A stretch of 18,838 nucleotides of DNA from Actinomycetes bacterium (GCA_025464025.1 JAODBP010000144.1:1-18838); one strand, 5' to 3'; shown: positions 8,410 to 15,128, counted from the first letter of the stretch. Notes: generated from the letters alone by a model not told the origin. Translations and numbers: made by a program.

Positions 8410-9423
8410 ATGCAGCCCGCTGAGGTCGAGCACGGCGACGTGGCCGCGGCGAGCGCCGCGATGGCAGCGCACCGGGAGCTGGTGGGCGAGCTGGCCGAGC
8501 ACCTGTCGCACGACCTGGCCAACCGCCTGGCCGTGGCCCGGCTCACCGCCGAGGTCCTGGCCAACCGACCCGACCTCCCGGATGACCTGGCCGAACGCGT
8601 GGCGACCGTCGTGCGGGCCACCAGCGAGGCGGGCGACCTGGTGCAGCACCTCTCGGCCGTCGCCGGCCGCCGTCCGTCGCCGCCCCACCGCCTCGACCTG
8701 TCCCGACTCGTGACCGACCTGGGCGGCCTCCTGCGCGCCGGGCTCGGCCGTCGGGCCCTCGAGCTCGTCGTCGGCCCGGCGGTCATCGTCGCCGACCGCC
8801 GCGACGTCGAGGAGGTGGTGCTCCGCCTCGTCCTCGGCGGCGAGCGCGGTGGGCCCGATGAGACCATCGCCCTGTCGGTGACCACGGACGACGACGATGT
8901 CGTCATGGTCGTCCGACGCCCCTCCGCCGTCCCGAGCGGCGCCCTGGCGCGGGTCGCCGAGCTGGTCCCGATCGAGGTCACCGCGCTCCCTGATGGGGGC
9001 CAGGAGCTCACGGTCCGCTACCCGGCCCTGGTCGAGGAGCGGCTCGAGGTCGTGGCCGTGCCCGCTCCCGTCGGGGTCTGCGTCCTCGTCGTCGAGGACG
9101 ACGCCGACCTCCGAGGCCTGGTCTGCGACGCGCTCCGGGCCGATGGCCACACCGTCGAAGGCGTCGCCGACGCCTCCCGCGCCCTGGCCCACCCGATGGT
9201 GACCGAAGGTCGGGTCGAGCTCCTGGTGACCGACGTCGAGCTGCCCGGCATGTCCGGCCTCGAGCTGGCCGAGCAGCTCCTGGCCGCCGGCGTGCGGGTG
9301 ATGGTGATCTCGGGCCACGGCGAGGCCGCGCTCGGCGACGAGCTGCCCGAGGGCGCGCTCATCCTCGACAAGCCCTTCGGCGTCCCCGACCTCAGGACGA
9401 GGGCAAGGGAAGCGCTCCTCTAG
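8410..9423 (+). CDS. Hybrid protein: DHp-like His domain, degenerate ATPase domain and C-terminal receiver
   Basis: A 337-residue soluble protein without membrane segments. Residues 25-85 look like a kinase dimerisation and phosphotransfer helix pair, with His34 in HLSHDLANRL, close to the H-D-x-x-N box of hybrid kinases. Residues 95-205 sit where the ATP-binding domain belongs (DRRDVEEVVLRLVLGGERG marks its N-box position), but the N-box Asn and the glycine-rich ATP-lid motifs are absent, so it probably cannot autophosphorylate. Residues 222-337 are an intact receiver: Asp230-Asp231, Asp275 (LVTDVELPG), Ser301 (VISGH) and Lys321 (LDKPF). It may be a phosphotransfer or phosphatase partner for the neighbouring regulators. 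The ATG at 8410 has no good ribosome site; ATG 8461 is an alternative that keeps all domains. It is convergent with fliW, the stops being 15 bases apart. Confidence 0.82.
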   Translation: MQPAEVEHGDVAAASAAMAAHRELVGELAEHLSHDLANRLAVARLTAEVLANRPDLPDDLAERVATVVRATSEAGDLVQHLSAVAGRRPSPPHRLDLSRLVTDLGGLLRAGLGRRALELVVGPAVIVADRRDVEEVVLRLVLGGERGGPDETIALSVTTDDDDVVMVVRRPSAVPSGALARVAELVPIEVTALPDGGQELTVRYPALVEERLEVVAVPAPVGVCVLVVEDDADLRGLVCDALRADGHTVEGVADASRALAHPMVTEGRVELLVTDVELPGMSGLELAEQLLAAGVRVMVISGHGEAALGDELPEGALILDKPFGVPDLRTRAREALL

Positions 9424-9438
9424 GGAGAGCGGTCGGCG

Positions 9439-9846
9439 CTACACCAGGGCCGGCGCGGCCAGCCACAGGGGCCGACGCAGGTCCTCCACCGGGGCCAGGG
9501 GCAGCACGATCTGGGCCGCCCGGAGGGTGGTGAGGTTGATGACGATCGGCGCCAGCAGGTTGGCGGTGGCGTCCTCGGCCCGCTCGGCCACGGTGACGAG
9601 CACGAGCACGAGGGCGTCCTCGGCCCGGGTGAGCTCGAGCGAGTCGGCGTGGGCGTCGTCGAGCTCGGGCGCGTAGTCGGGGAACAGCACGACCGGCGCG
9701 GCCACGAGGAACTCGAGGCTCTCGTGGTCGAGCGAGCGGAGCAGCGAGAACGGGCTGCCCGCCTCGCCCCACTCGACGAGCACGAAGCGGCGGGCATCGG
9801 GGAAGCCGGGCAGGCCGGCGGCCATCTCGATCACGGGGGTGTCCAT
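9439..9846 (-). CDS. fliW: Flagellar assembly factor FliW
   Basis: A 135-residue FliW, which in other bacteria binds flagellin in the cytoplasm and antagonises the RNA-binding repressor CsrA. Recognisable parts are IEMAAGLPGFPDARRFVLVE near the N-terminus (GLPGFP at residues 11-16) and ANLLAPIVINLTT at residues 95-107, both typical of the family. The ATG at 9846 is preceded by GAGGA at a good distance, eight bases after the flgL stop, so it is the last gene of flgN-flgK-flgL-fliW. In many genomes csrA follows fliW directly; here the next gene is convergent and there is no room for csrA. Confidence 0.9.
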   Translation of the reverse strand: MDTPVIEMAAGLPGFPDARRFVLVEWGEAGSPFSLLRSLDHESLEFLVAAPVVLFPDYAPELDDAHADSLELTRAEDALVLVLVTVAERAEDATANLLAPIVINLTTLRAAQIVLPLAPVEDLRRPLWLAAPALV

Positions 9847-9854
9847 CGGAGTCC

Positions 9855-10754
9855 TCACCTCAGGAAGTCGACCAGCGAGGGCTGGAGGACGCGGGACGCA
9901 GCGCCGAGCGCTGCCTGGTAGGCGACCTCCTGGAGCTGGAGGTCCATGACGGTCTTCGGCAGGTCGATGCTCTCGACCGAGGCCAGCTGGTTGGTGGCGT
10001 CGAGCTGCACGGACTCGGCGCGGGCGGACATGGCTTCCACCTGGTGGTAGCGGGCGCCGACCAGGGCCAGGTTGTCCTGCACCCGCAGGAACGCCTTGTC
10101 GAGGTCGCCGAGGTCGACGTTCAGGAGCTGGTCGGTGTTGCCGTTGCTGATCTGGGTCTGGATGTCGCTCAGGACCCGGAAGAGGTCGCTGCCCGCCGGA
10201 CCGAAGACGGTCTGGCCCGGCAGGTTGACCTGCACGCTCACGCCGTCGCCGACGGTGCGCTCGATGGTGCCGGTGTTGCCCTGGTAGGTGCCGTCGGTGG
10301 CATAGGCCGTCGTGGCGCTGGAGGTGCCGCCGAACAGGGGCTGGCCGAGGTAGGTCGTGTTGGCCAGGGCGAGGGCGTGGTCGCGGAGCTGGCCGACCTC
10401 GGAGGCCAGCGCCATGCGGGCGGTGGAGTCGGCCGAGGCGTTGGCGGCCTGGAGCGTGAGGTCGCGGACCCGGCGCACGGTGTCGAGCATGTCGGTCAGG
10501 GTGTTGTCGGCCGTGCCGAGCCACCCGATGCCGTCGTCGGCGTTGCGCTTGTACTGGTCGGCGCGGCGGATGTCGGACCGCAGGCGCAGGGCCGACACGG
10601 TGCCGGTCGGGGAGTCCGACGGCTTGGAGATGAGCCTCCCGGAGGAGAGCTGCTCCTGGAGCCGGGCCATCGCCGCCGAGTTCTTCTGGAGGTTCTTGCC
10701 GACCTTGCTGGACATGGTCCGCTGGGTCACCCGCTGGGCTGCCGAGAGCGTCAT
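9855..10754 (-). CDS. flgL: Flagellar hook-filament junction protein FlgL (HAP3)
   Basis: Second hook-filament junction protein, exported through the flagellar channel, joining the FlgK layer to flagellin. The 299-residue protein has flagellin-like ends. The N-terminal helix has MARLQEQLSSGRLISKPSDSP (the LSSG.....PSD pattern, residues 29-48), and the C-terminus has DLQLQEVAYQAALGAASRVLQPSLVDFL (the ...YQAAL....V...SL.DFL pattern). The length is near that of the E. coli protein (about 317). ATG 10754 overlaps the flgK stop as ATGA, so translation is coupled. The middle part (about residues 130-215) is variable and unremarkable. Confidence 0.94.
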   Translation of the reverse strand: MTLSAAQRVTQRTMSSKVGKNLQKNSAAMARLQEQLSSGRLISKPSDSPTGTVSALRLRSDIRRADQYKRNADDGIGWLGTADNTLTDMLDTVRRVRDLTLQAANASADSTARMALASEVGQLRDHALALANTTYLGQPLFGGTSSATTAYATDGTYQGNTGTIERTVGDGVSVQVNLPGQTVFGPAGSDLFRVLSDIQTQISNGNTDQLLNVDLGDLDKAFLRVQDNLALVGARYHQVEAMSARAESVQLDATNQLASVESIDLPKTVMDLQLQEVAYQAALGAASRVLQPSLVDFLR

Positions 10755-12112
10755 CGACCCGCCCCCATGTGGTTGATGAGGGTGTCGAGGTTCGAGTCCA
10801 TCGTCGACAGCAGCCGGGCGGCCGCGTCGTACGCGTGCTGGAACATCAGCATGTTCGTCATCTCCTCGTCGACGTCGACGCCGGAGCTCGCCTCGCGAGC
10901 AGTGTCGATCTGATCGGTGATGCCGGCCTGGATCTCGACGCGGCGGGTGGCGGTCTGGCTCTCGACGCCGAGCTTCACGACGAGGGCCCGGTAGTCGGAT
11001 TGGGTGCCGGTGAGGGCGGCGAGCTTCTTGGCCACCGAGCCGTCGCGGTTCGCCGTGGCGGACGCCGACGCGCCGACCTTCGTCGGATCGGTGGCGAGCA
11101 CCGTGTTGACGGCGAGGTGGCCGGTGGTGTCCCAGGTGAAGAAGTCGCGGCCGGCGACGCCGTCCTGGCCGAAGCCGGTCGTGTGGATGGCGTTCACCTC
11201 GTCGTGCAGCTTGGTGGCGACCGCCTTCAGGTCGGCGCGGTAGCGGGGGATGATGTCGTTGGCCGTGGTGATCATCCCGCCGGCGGCGCCGGCGACCCCG
11301 GCCGGCTGGTCGTCCTTCGACCAGACCACCGAGATGGTCTGGGCCGGGTCGGTGCCGACCACGACCTCGAGCTCGTTCGCCGTGCTGCCCCGCACCAGGG
11401 CGGTGCCGCCGATGTAGACGTCGACGGTGCCGTCGCCGAGGGGGCGGACGGTGGCGCCCACGCTCTCGGCCAGCTGGGAGGCGGCGAGGTCGCGCTGGTC
11501 CATGAGGTCGTTGGGCGACAGGCCGGCGGTGGTGGCCACCTGGATCCGACCGTTGAGCTCGGCGATGCGGGAGGCGGTGGCGTTGATGTCGACCATCGAC
11601 GCCTGGAGCTCCTCGACCGAGTTCTGTCGGATCGAGGCCAGGGTCGTGTCGAGCTGGTTGAAGCCGGTCACCAGCGTCTGGGCCCGCTCGATGAGCTGGT
11701 TGCGGGCGGCGGTGTCGGTCGGCTGGTTGGCGACGTCGTCGAAGCCGGCCAGGAAGTCCGACATCTGGGCGCCGAGGCCGTTCTCCCCCGGCTCGGCGAA
11801 GCCGAGCTCGATGCGGTCGAGCGTCGACTGCACCTGGAGCAGGTTGCTGTTGACCGCGTGCTCCTGGTTGGCCCGCACCTCGATGAACTGGTCGCGGGCC
11901 CGCTTCACGTCGGAGGACAGCACGCCCTGGCCGACGCTGGAGGGGGTCGAGAAGATGGCCGGCACGACCGAGCCGGCGTTGGCCGCCATGTCGACGCGCT
12001 GGCGGGAGTAGCCGTCGGTGGCGACGTTCGCCACGTTCTGGCCGGTGACCTCGAGCGCCCGGCGCTGGGCCTGGAGCGAGGAGAGCGCGATGCGGAGTCC
12101 GTCGAAGCTCAC
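10751..12112 (-). CDS. flgK: Flagellar hook-associated protein FlgK (HAP1)
   Basis: First hook-filament junction protein. The 453-residue sequence begins with the rod/hook-type signature: LRIALSSLQAQRRALEVTGQN, then NVATDGYSRQRVD (residues 28-40). It ends with EEMTNMLMFQHAYDAAARLL and MDSNLDTLINHM, the FlgK C-terminal helix. At 453 residues it is shorter than the E. coli protein (about 547), the loss being in the middle surface domain. The GTG at 12112 has GGAG seven bases ahead and lies nine bases after the flgN stop. It overlaps flgL by four bases. Confidence 0.95.
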   Translation of the reverse strand: MSFDGLRIALSSLQAQRRALEVTGQNVANVATDGYSRQRVDMAANAGSVVPAIFSTPSSVGQGVLSSDVKRARDQFIEVRANQEHAVNSNLLQVQSTLDRIELGFAEPGENGLGAQMSDFLAGFDDVANQPTDTAARNQLIERAQTLVTGFNQLDTTLASIRQNSVEELQASMVDINATASRIAELNGRIQVATTAGLSPNDLMDQRDLAASQLAESVGATVRPLGDGTVDVYIGGTALVRGSTANELEVVVGTDPAQTISVVWSKDDQPAGVAGAAGGMITTANDIIPRYRADLKAVATKLHDEVNAIHTTGFGQDGVAGRDFFTWDTTGHLAVNTVLATDPTKVGASASATANRDGSVAKKLAALTGTQSDYRALVVKLGVESQTATRRVEIQAGITDQIDTAREASSGVDVDEEMTNMLMFQHAYDAAARLLSTMDSNLDTLINHMGAGR

Positions 12113-12121
12113 TGGTGGCTC

Positions 12122-12601
12122 CTAGAACGCGCGGTCGAGCACCAGGGGAGTCCGTTCCCGTTGCGTGTCCATCGGATAGCCGCTCGTCGACGACGGGTCG
12201 ACGAAGTTGGCGAGGAAGTCCTGGGTCGCTCGTTGGCCTCGTGCCACGAGCTCGCGGTTGGCGGCGGCGAGACCGGTGATCTCGTCCGTCAGCTCGAGGA
12301 ACGCCTGCCGGTGGTCCTGGAACATCGTGTCCCAGGGCGGCGGGGCGTGCTCGGCCAGCTGCTGGAGCGACGGCCCGGGCGAGAGGAGCAGCGTCGGGGC
12401 GACCTGGTCGACCTCGATGGACCGCATGATCTCGGCTTCACGGATGCGCTCGAGCACGACCTCCACCTCGCGGGTGGCGCGTGCCAGCCAGCGGGTGCGG
12501 CCGGCAGCGAGGAGCAGCTGCTCCTCCTCCAGCTTGAACAGCAGGAGCTCCAGCAGGTTGCGCTCCTGCCACAGCGTGGTCGACACCTCTTGCAGACCCA
12601 T
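12122..12601 (-). CDS. flgN: FlgN-like flagellar export chaperone
   Basis: A 159-residue, mostly helical acidic protein placed directly before flgK and flgL, whose products FlgN chaperones. The N-terminus LWQERNLLELLLFKLEEEQ and the later LTDEITGLAAANRELVARGQ (split across residues near 105-124) fit the FlgN pattern of long amphipathic helices with N..L near the C-terminus. Sequence conservation in this family is low, so position supports the call as much as motifs do. ATG 12601 is chosen because GGAGGA (12613-12608, minus strand) precedes it by six bases; the open frame continues to 12808 without another good ribosome site. A putative FliA-type promoter lies 33-60 bases upstream. Confidence 0.82.
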   Translation of the reverse strand: MGLQEVSTTLWQERNLLELLLFKLEEEQLLLAAGRTRWLARATREVEVVLERIREAEIMRSIEVDQVAPTLLLSPGPSLQQLAEHAPPPWDTMFQDHRQAFLELTDEITGLAAANRELVARGQRATQDFLANFVDPSSTSGYPMDTQRERTPLVLDRAF

Positions 12602-12633
12602 GGGCGTTCCTCCCTTGCGTGGTCCTTGGTCCC

Positions 12634-12661
12634 TGGTCGCACGTCGCGGCGGCGATCTGAG
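12634..12661 (-). promoter_or_regulatory. Putative FliA-type promoter for flgN-flgK-flgL-fliW
   Basis: On the minus strand CTCAGATC (12661-12654), 14 bases, then CGA (12639-12637) inside TGCGACCA. Same motif and spacing as before fliC and flgB. The expected start of transcription, about 12626, leaves a short leader that contains the GGAGGA ribosome site of flgN. Confidence 0.62.
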
Positions 12662-12687
12662 GGAAACCGCGATCTGGGGGAAGCCGC
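12654..12687. repeat. Tandem imperfect 17-bp direct repeat that duplicates the flgN -35 element
   Basis: GATCTGAGGGAAACCGC (12654-12670) and GATCTGGGGGAAGCCGC (12671-12687) differ at two positions. On the minus strand each ends in CAGATC, so the upstream copy places a second -35-like CCCAGATC 17 bp behind the first. The upstream copy has no CGA at the matching distance. Confidence 0.8.
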
Positions 12688-12693
12688 GCAGCT

Positions 12694-12724
12694 GCACTAG
12701 TCGCTGATCGGTGCGCGCTAGTGC
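12694..12724. promoter_or_regulatory. Operator-like GCACTAG inverted pair between flgN and fliA
   Basis: GCACTAG (12694-12700) and CTAGTGC (12718-12724) are inverted, with 17 bases between them, so the centres are 24 bp apart, about two helical turns. The left half, GCACTAGTCG, is identical over ten bases to a half-site upstream of the LuxR-type gene (7720-7729, minus strand). It lies in the divergent control region of the two flagellar blocks. Binding function is inference. Confidence 0.42.
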
Positions 12725-12797
12725 CCCTGGTGCCCCCGGCCCTTGATGACGTACCGGGGGGTCACCAGGCATGGCCCGACCGGTCCATGGCGGCGGA

Positions 12798-12814
12798 GCG
12801 CGGTTCAACCGCGC
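12798..12814. promoter_or_regulatory. 17-bp palindrome before fliA
   Basis: GCGCGGTTCAACCGCGC has perfect 8-bp arms around a single base and lies 41 bases before the chosen fliA start. A one-base spacer suits a dimeric DNA-binding protein better than an RNA hairpin. If fliA instead starts at ATG 12787, the palindrome would be inside the gene. Confidence 0.45.
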
Positions 12815-12855
12815 GGCGGATGTTCCGCACGGCAGTCAGCATCGATGGTTCATCC

Positions 12856-13740
12856 ATGGAGCAGAACAGCACCGCCGCCAGCACGACCGAGGCGCAGGAG
12901 CAGTTGATCCGGGAGCACCTCCCGCTGGTCAGCTGGGGCGTTGGCGAGATCGCCGCCCGCATCCCCCGGTTCGTGCCCCGTGACGACCTCGAGTCCGCCG
13001 CGATGTTCGGCCTCTACCAGGCCGCTCGCACCTACGACCCGGCTCGGGGCGTGCCCTTCGCCGCCTTCGCCCGGCAGCGCATCCGTGGCGCCCTCCTCGA
13101 CGAGCTCCGCTCGCGGGACTGGGCCGGCCGCACCGTGCGCAGCCACGTGAAGCAGGTGCGCACCGCCGTCGACGAGCTGCGGGTGACGCTGGGCCGGGAG
13201 CCCACGCAGGCCGAGATCGCCGAGCGGGCCCAGATCGACGGCGACGAGCTGCACCGGGCGAACGACGACAGCCACCGCGCCTCGCTGCTCTTCTACGACT
13301 CGGTCTACCTGGCCGCCACCGAGAGCGATGCGCTCGCCGTCCACGACGCCGACCCGCACGACCAGGTGCTCAAGGCCGAGCAGCACGGCTACCTCCGCGA
13401 CGCGATCATGGCGCTGCCCGAGCGCCTGCGCACCGTGGTCATCGGCTACTTCTTCGAGGAGCGCCCGATGCTCGAGATCGCCGAGGAGCTCGGTGTGACG
13501 GACTCCCGCATCTCGCAGATCCGGGCCGAGGCCCTCGAGCTGCTGAAGGACGGGCTCAACTCGCAGCTCGACCCGACCATGGTCACCGTCGAGGAGAACC
13601 CCGGCGGCCGGGCCGCCCGCCGCAAGGCCGCCTACTACGCGCAGGTCGCGGCCGGCTCCGACTACCGCACCCGCCTCGCCAGCGACGCCCCCACGCTCAA
13701 GGAGCGCGTCGCCCAGGTCGAAGCCAGCGCTTCGGCCTAG
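12856..13740 (+). CDS. fliA: Flagellar/WhiG-type RNA polymerase sigma factor (sigma-28, FliA)
   Basis: Group 3 sigma factor that directs RNA polymerase to late flagellar promoters. The 294-residue protein has region 2 at about residues 15-85 (DDLESAAMFGLYQAARTYD, then FAAFARQRIRGALLDELR), with RDWAGRTVR in place of the usual RDW.PRSVR. Region 3 lies near 100-135 (LGREPTQAEIAERA), and region 4 near 183-232 with the HTH MLEIAEELGVTDSRISQIRA. About 60 residues follow region 4 (NPGGRAARRKAAYYAQ and beyond), which E. coli FliA (239 residues) lacks. The start at ATG 12856 matches the family N-terminus, but no clear ribosome site is seen; in-frame ATGs at 12820 and 12787 are alternatives. It lies immediately before fliC, so the factor is encoded next to its likely target. 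Confidence 0.93.
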   Translation: MEQNSTAASTTEAQEQLIREHLPLVSWGVGEIAARIPRFVPRDDLESAAMFGLYQAARTYDPARGVPFAAFARQRIRGALLDELRSRDWAGRTVRSHVKQVRTAVDELRVTLGREPTQAEIAERAQIDGDELHRANDDSHRASLLFYDSVYLAATESDALAVHDADPHDQVLKAEQHGYLRDAIMALPERLRTVVIGYFFEERPMLEIAEELGVTDSRISQIRAEALELLKDGLNSQLDPTMVTVEENPGGRAARRKAAYYAQVAAGSDYRTRLASDAPTLKERVAQVEASASA

Positions 13741-13806
13741 CTCCGGCAGGGACGACGCAGCTCCGCTCTCGCACCACCGAACAACCACCAGGAAGAAATC
13801 TCGCCG

Positions 13807-13838
13807 ACCACTCAGATCGGCGCTGGTCGCGGCGATGA
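13807..13838 (+). promoter_or_regulatory. Putative FliA-type promoter of fliC
   Basis: ACCACTCAGATC (13807-13818), 14 bases, then CGA (13833-13835) inside GGCGATGA, the closest of the four sites to the sigma-28 -10 consensus GCCGATAA. The expected start, about 13846, gives a leader of some 65 bases ending in a strong ribosome site. Confidence 0.68.
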
Positions 13839-13848
13839 GGCAGCGATC

Positions 13849-13905
13849 ACCACGTGCGTGGTGGTCCGGCCCCAAGGACCGGGACCGTCGACCCGCTCAA
13901 GGAGG
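13849..13905 (+). promoter_or_regulatory. fliC leader with two hairpins and GGA motifs, possible CsrA target
   Basis: Two stem-loops can form in the predicted leader. The first is ACCAC-GTGC-GTGGT at 13849-13862. The second has arms GGTCCGG (13863-13869) and CCGGGACC (13879-13886, one bulged G), with a nine-base loop CCCCAAGGA. AAGGA in a loop is the core of CsrA sites, and a second CAAGGAGG overlaps the Shine-Dalgarno GGAGG at 13901-13905. This two-site layout resembles the Bacillus subtilis hag leader. It is inference; csrA is not in the window, though fliW is. Confidence 0.42.
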
Positions 13906-13910
13906 ACATC

Positions 13911-15128
13911 ATGGGTCTCAGGATCAACCAGAACATCGCCGCCATGAACGCGTACCGGAACCTCACGGTGACGGATGGCCAGATGAGCAAGAGCCTCGAG
14001 AAGCTGTCCAGCGGCTTCCGGATCAACCGTGCGGCCGACGACGCCGCCGGTCTCAGCATCAGCGAGGGCCTCCGCGCCCAGGTCGGTGGCCTCAAGGTCG
14101 CCGTCCGCAACGCTCAGGACGGCATCTCGGTCGTGCAGACGGCTGAAGGCGCCATGAGCGAGGTGCACAGCATCCTCCAGCGCATGCGTGACCTGGCCGT
14201 GCAGGCCTCCAACACGGGTTCGCAGGACTCCGACGCCCGCGTCGCTGCCCAGACCGAGTTCGACCAGCTGAAGACCGAGATCGACCGGATCGGCAACACG
14301 ACCCGCTTCGGCTCGACCAAGCTGCTCGACGGCACCCTCGGTGCCTCGGCCTCGCAGACCGGCACGCTGCAGACGGCGAACCTGACCACGAACGCCACGG
14401 CTGCCCAGCACACGTTCACGGTCGGCTTCAACGACAACAACGGCAACGCCCGCTCGGTCTCCATCGCCCTCGCCGACAGCACCAGCTACACCGGTCAGGC
14501 GATCGTCGACGCGGTCAACTCGGCCGTGCAGACGGCCCAGTCGGGCTGGGGCGCCGGCAACACCACCGACTTCCACGCCGAGCTCGTCCAGGGCCTGGGC
14601 ACCAGCTTCCAGGTGAAGCTGGCCAGCTCCGCGGCGTTCACGACGTCGGCCGTGGGTGCGCAGCTCACCGGTTCCGTCCTCGGGGCCGCTGCTGCGGTCG
14701 CCGTCACCGGTTCCGGTGGCGTGTTCCAGGTCGGGGCCAACAACGCCTCGTCCGGTGCCGACAAGATCACCGTCGCCATCGCCGACGTGCGGACCTCGGC
14801 CCTGGCCAGCGGTGCGCTCACCGGCGTCAGCGCCAAGATCGCCGCCGGCACCTCGACGGCGATCGACGATGTCGATGCGGCCATCAAGGCCATCTCGACC
14901 GCTCGTGCCAACCTCGGTGCGTACCAGAACCGGTTCGAGCACACCATCTCGAACCTGTCCGTCACGTCGGAGAACCTCTCGGCTTCCGAGTCCCGGATCC
15001 GTGACACCGACATGGCCCAGGAGATGGTGAGCTTCACCCGCTCGCAGATCCTGACCCAGGCCGGCACCGCGATGCTGGCCCAGGCCAACCAGGCCCCGCA
15101 GCAGGTGCTCCAGCTGCTCCGCGGCTAG
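13911..15128 (+). CDS. fliC: Flagellin
   Basis: Filament subunit, 405 residues. The N-terminal D0/D1 part has LRINQNIAAMNAYRNL, KSLEKLSSGFRINRAADDAAG (LSSG.RIN.A.DDAAG at residues 27-45) and LAVQASNTGSQD. The C-terminal D1/D0 part has RANLGAYQNRFEHTISNL, then MAQEMVSFTRSQILTQAGTA and ends in VLQLLRG. The middle, about residues 145-315, is an Ala/Thr/Ser-rich variable surface domain. ATG 13911 is fixed by GGAGG five bases upstream and by the standard MGLRINQN start; the open frame extends further upstream but without support. It is preceded by a FliA-type promoter and structured leader and followed by a hairpin, so it is probably its own highly expressed unit. Confidence 0.97.
   Translation: MGLRINQNIAAMNAYRNLTVTDGQMSKSLEKLSSGFRINRAADDAAGLSISEGLRAQVGGLKVAVRNAQDGISVVQTAEGAMSEVHSILQRMRDLAVQASNTGSQDSDARVAAQTEFDQLKTEIDRIGNTTRFGSTKLLDGTLGASASQTGTLQTANLTTNATAAQHTFTVGFNDNNGNARSVSIALADSTSYTGQAIVDAVNSAVQTAQSGWGAGNTTDFHAELVQGLGTSFQVKLASSAAFTTSAVGAQLTGSVLGAAAAVAVTGSGGVFQVGANNASSGADKITVAIADVRTSALASGALTGVSAKIAAGTSTAIDDVDAAIKAISTARANLGAYQNRFEHTISNLSVTSENLSASESRIRDTDMAQEMVSFTRSQILTQAGTAMLAQANQAPQQVLQLLRG

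Noticed and set aside
6720..8423. Plus-strand open frame of 567 codons over the two LuxR-type genes
   Set aside because: Opposite two clear regulators with HTH domains; no domain of its own.
7777..9318. Minus-strand open frame of 513 codons over the response regulator and hybrid genes
   Set aside because: Runs through the receiver and DHp regions in the wrong frame; low-complexity composition.
10769..12700. Plus-strand open frame of 643 codons opposite flgK and flgN
   Set aside because: Antisense shadow; flgK and flgN are supported by motifs, ribosome sites and operon structure.
12721..12855. 45-codon N-terminal extension of FliA
   Set aside because: No ribosome site, covers the palindrome, and family members start near MEQN; kept only as alternative starts at 12787 and 12820.
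13854..13910. Upstream in-frame ATG for flagellin
   Set aside because: The 19 extra codons cover the hairpin leader, while GGAGG and the normal flagellin start point to 13911.
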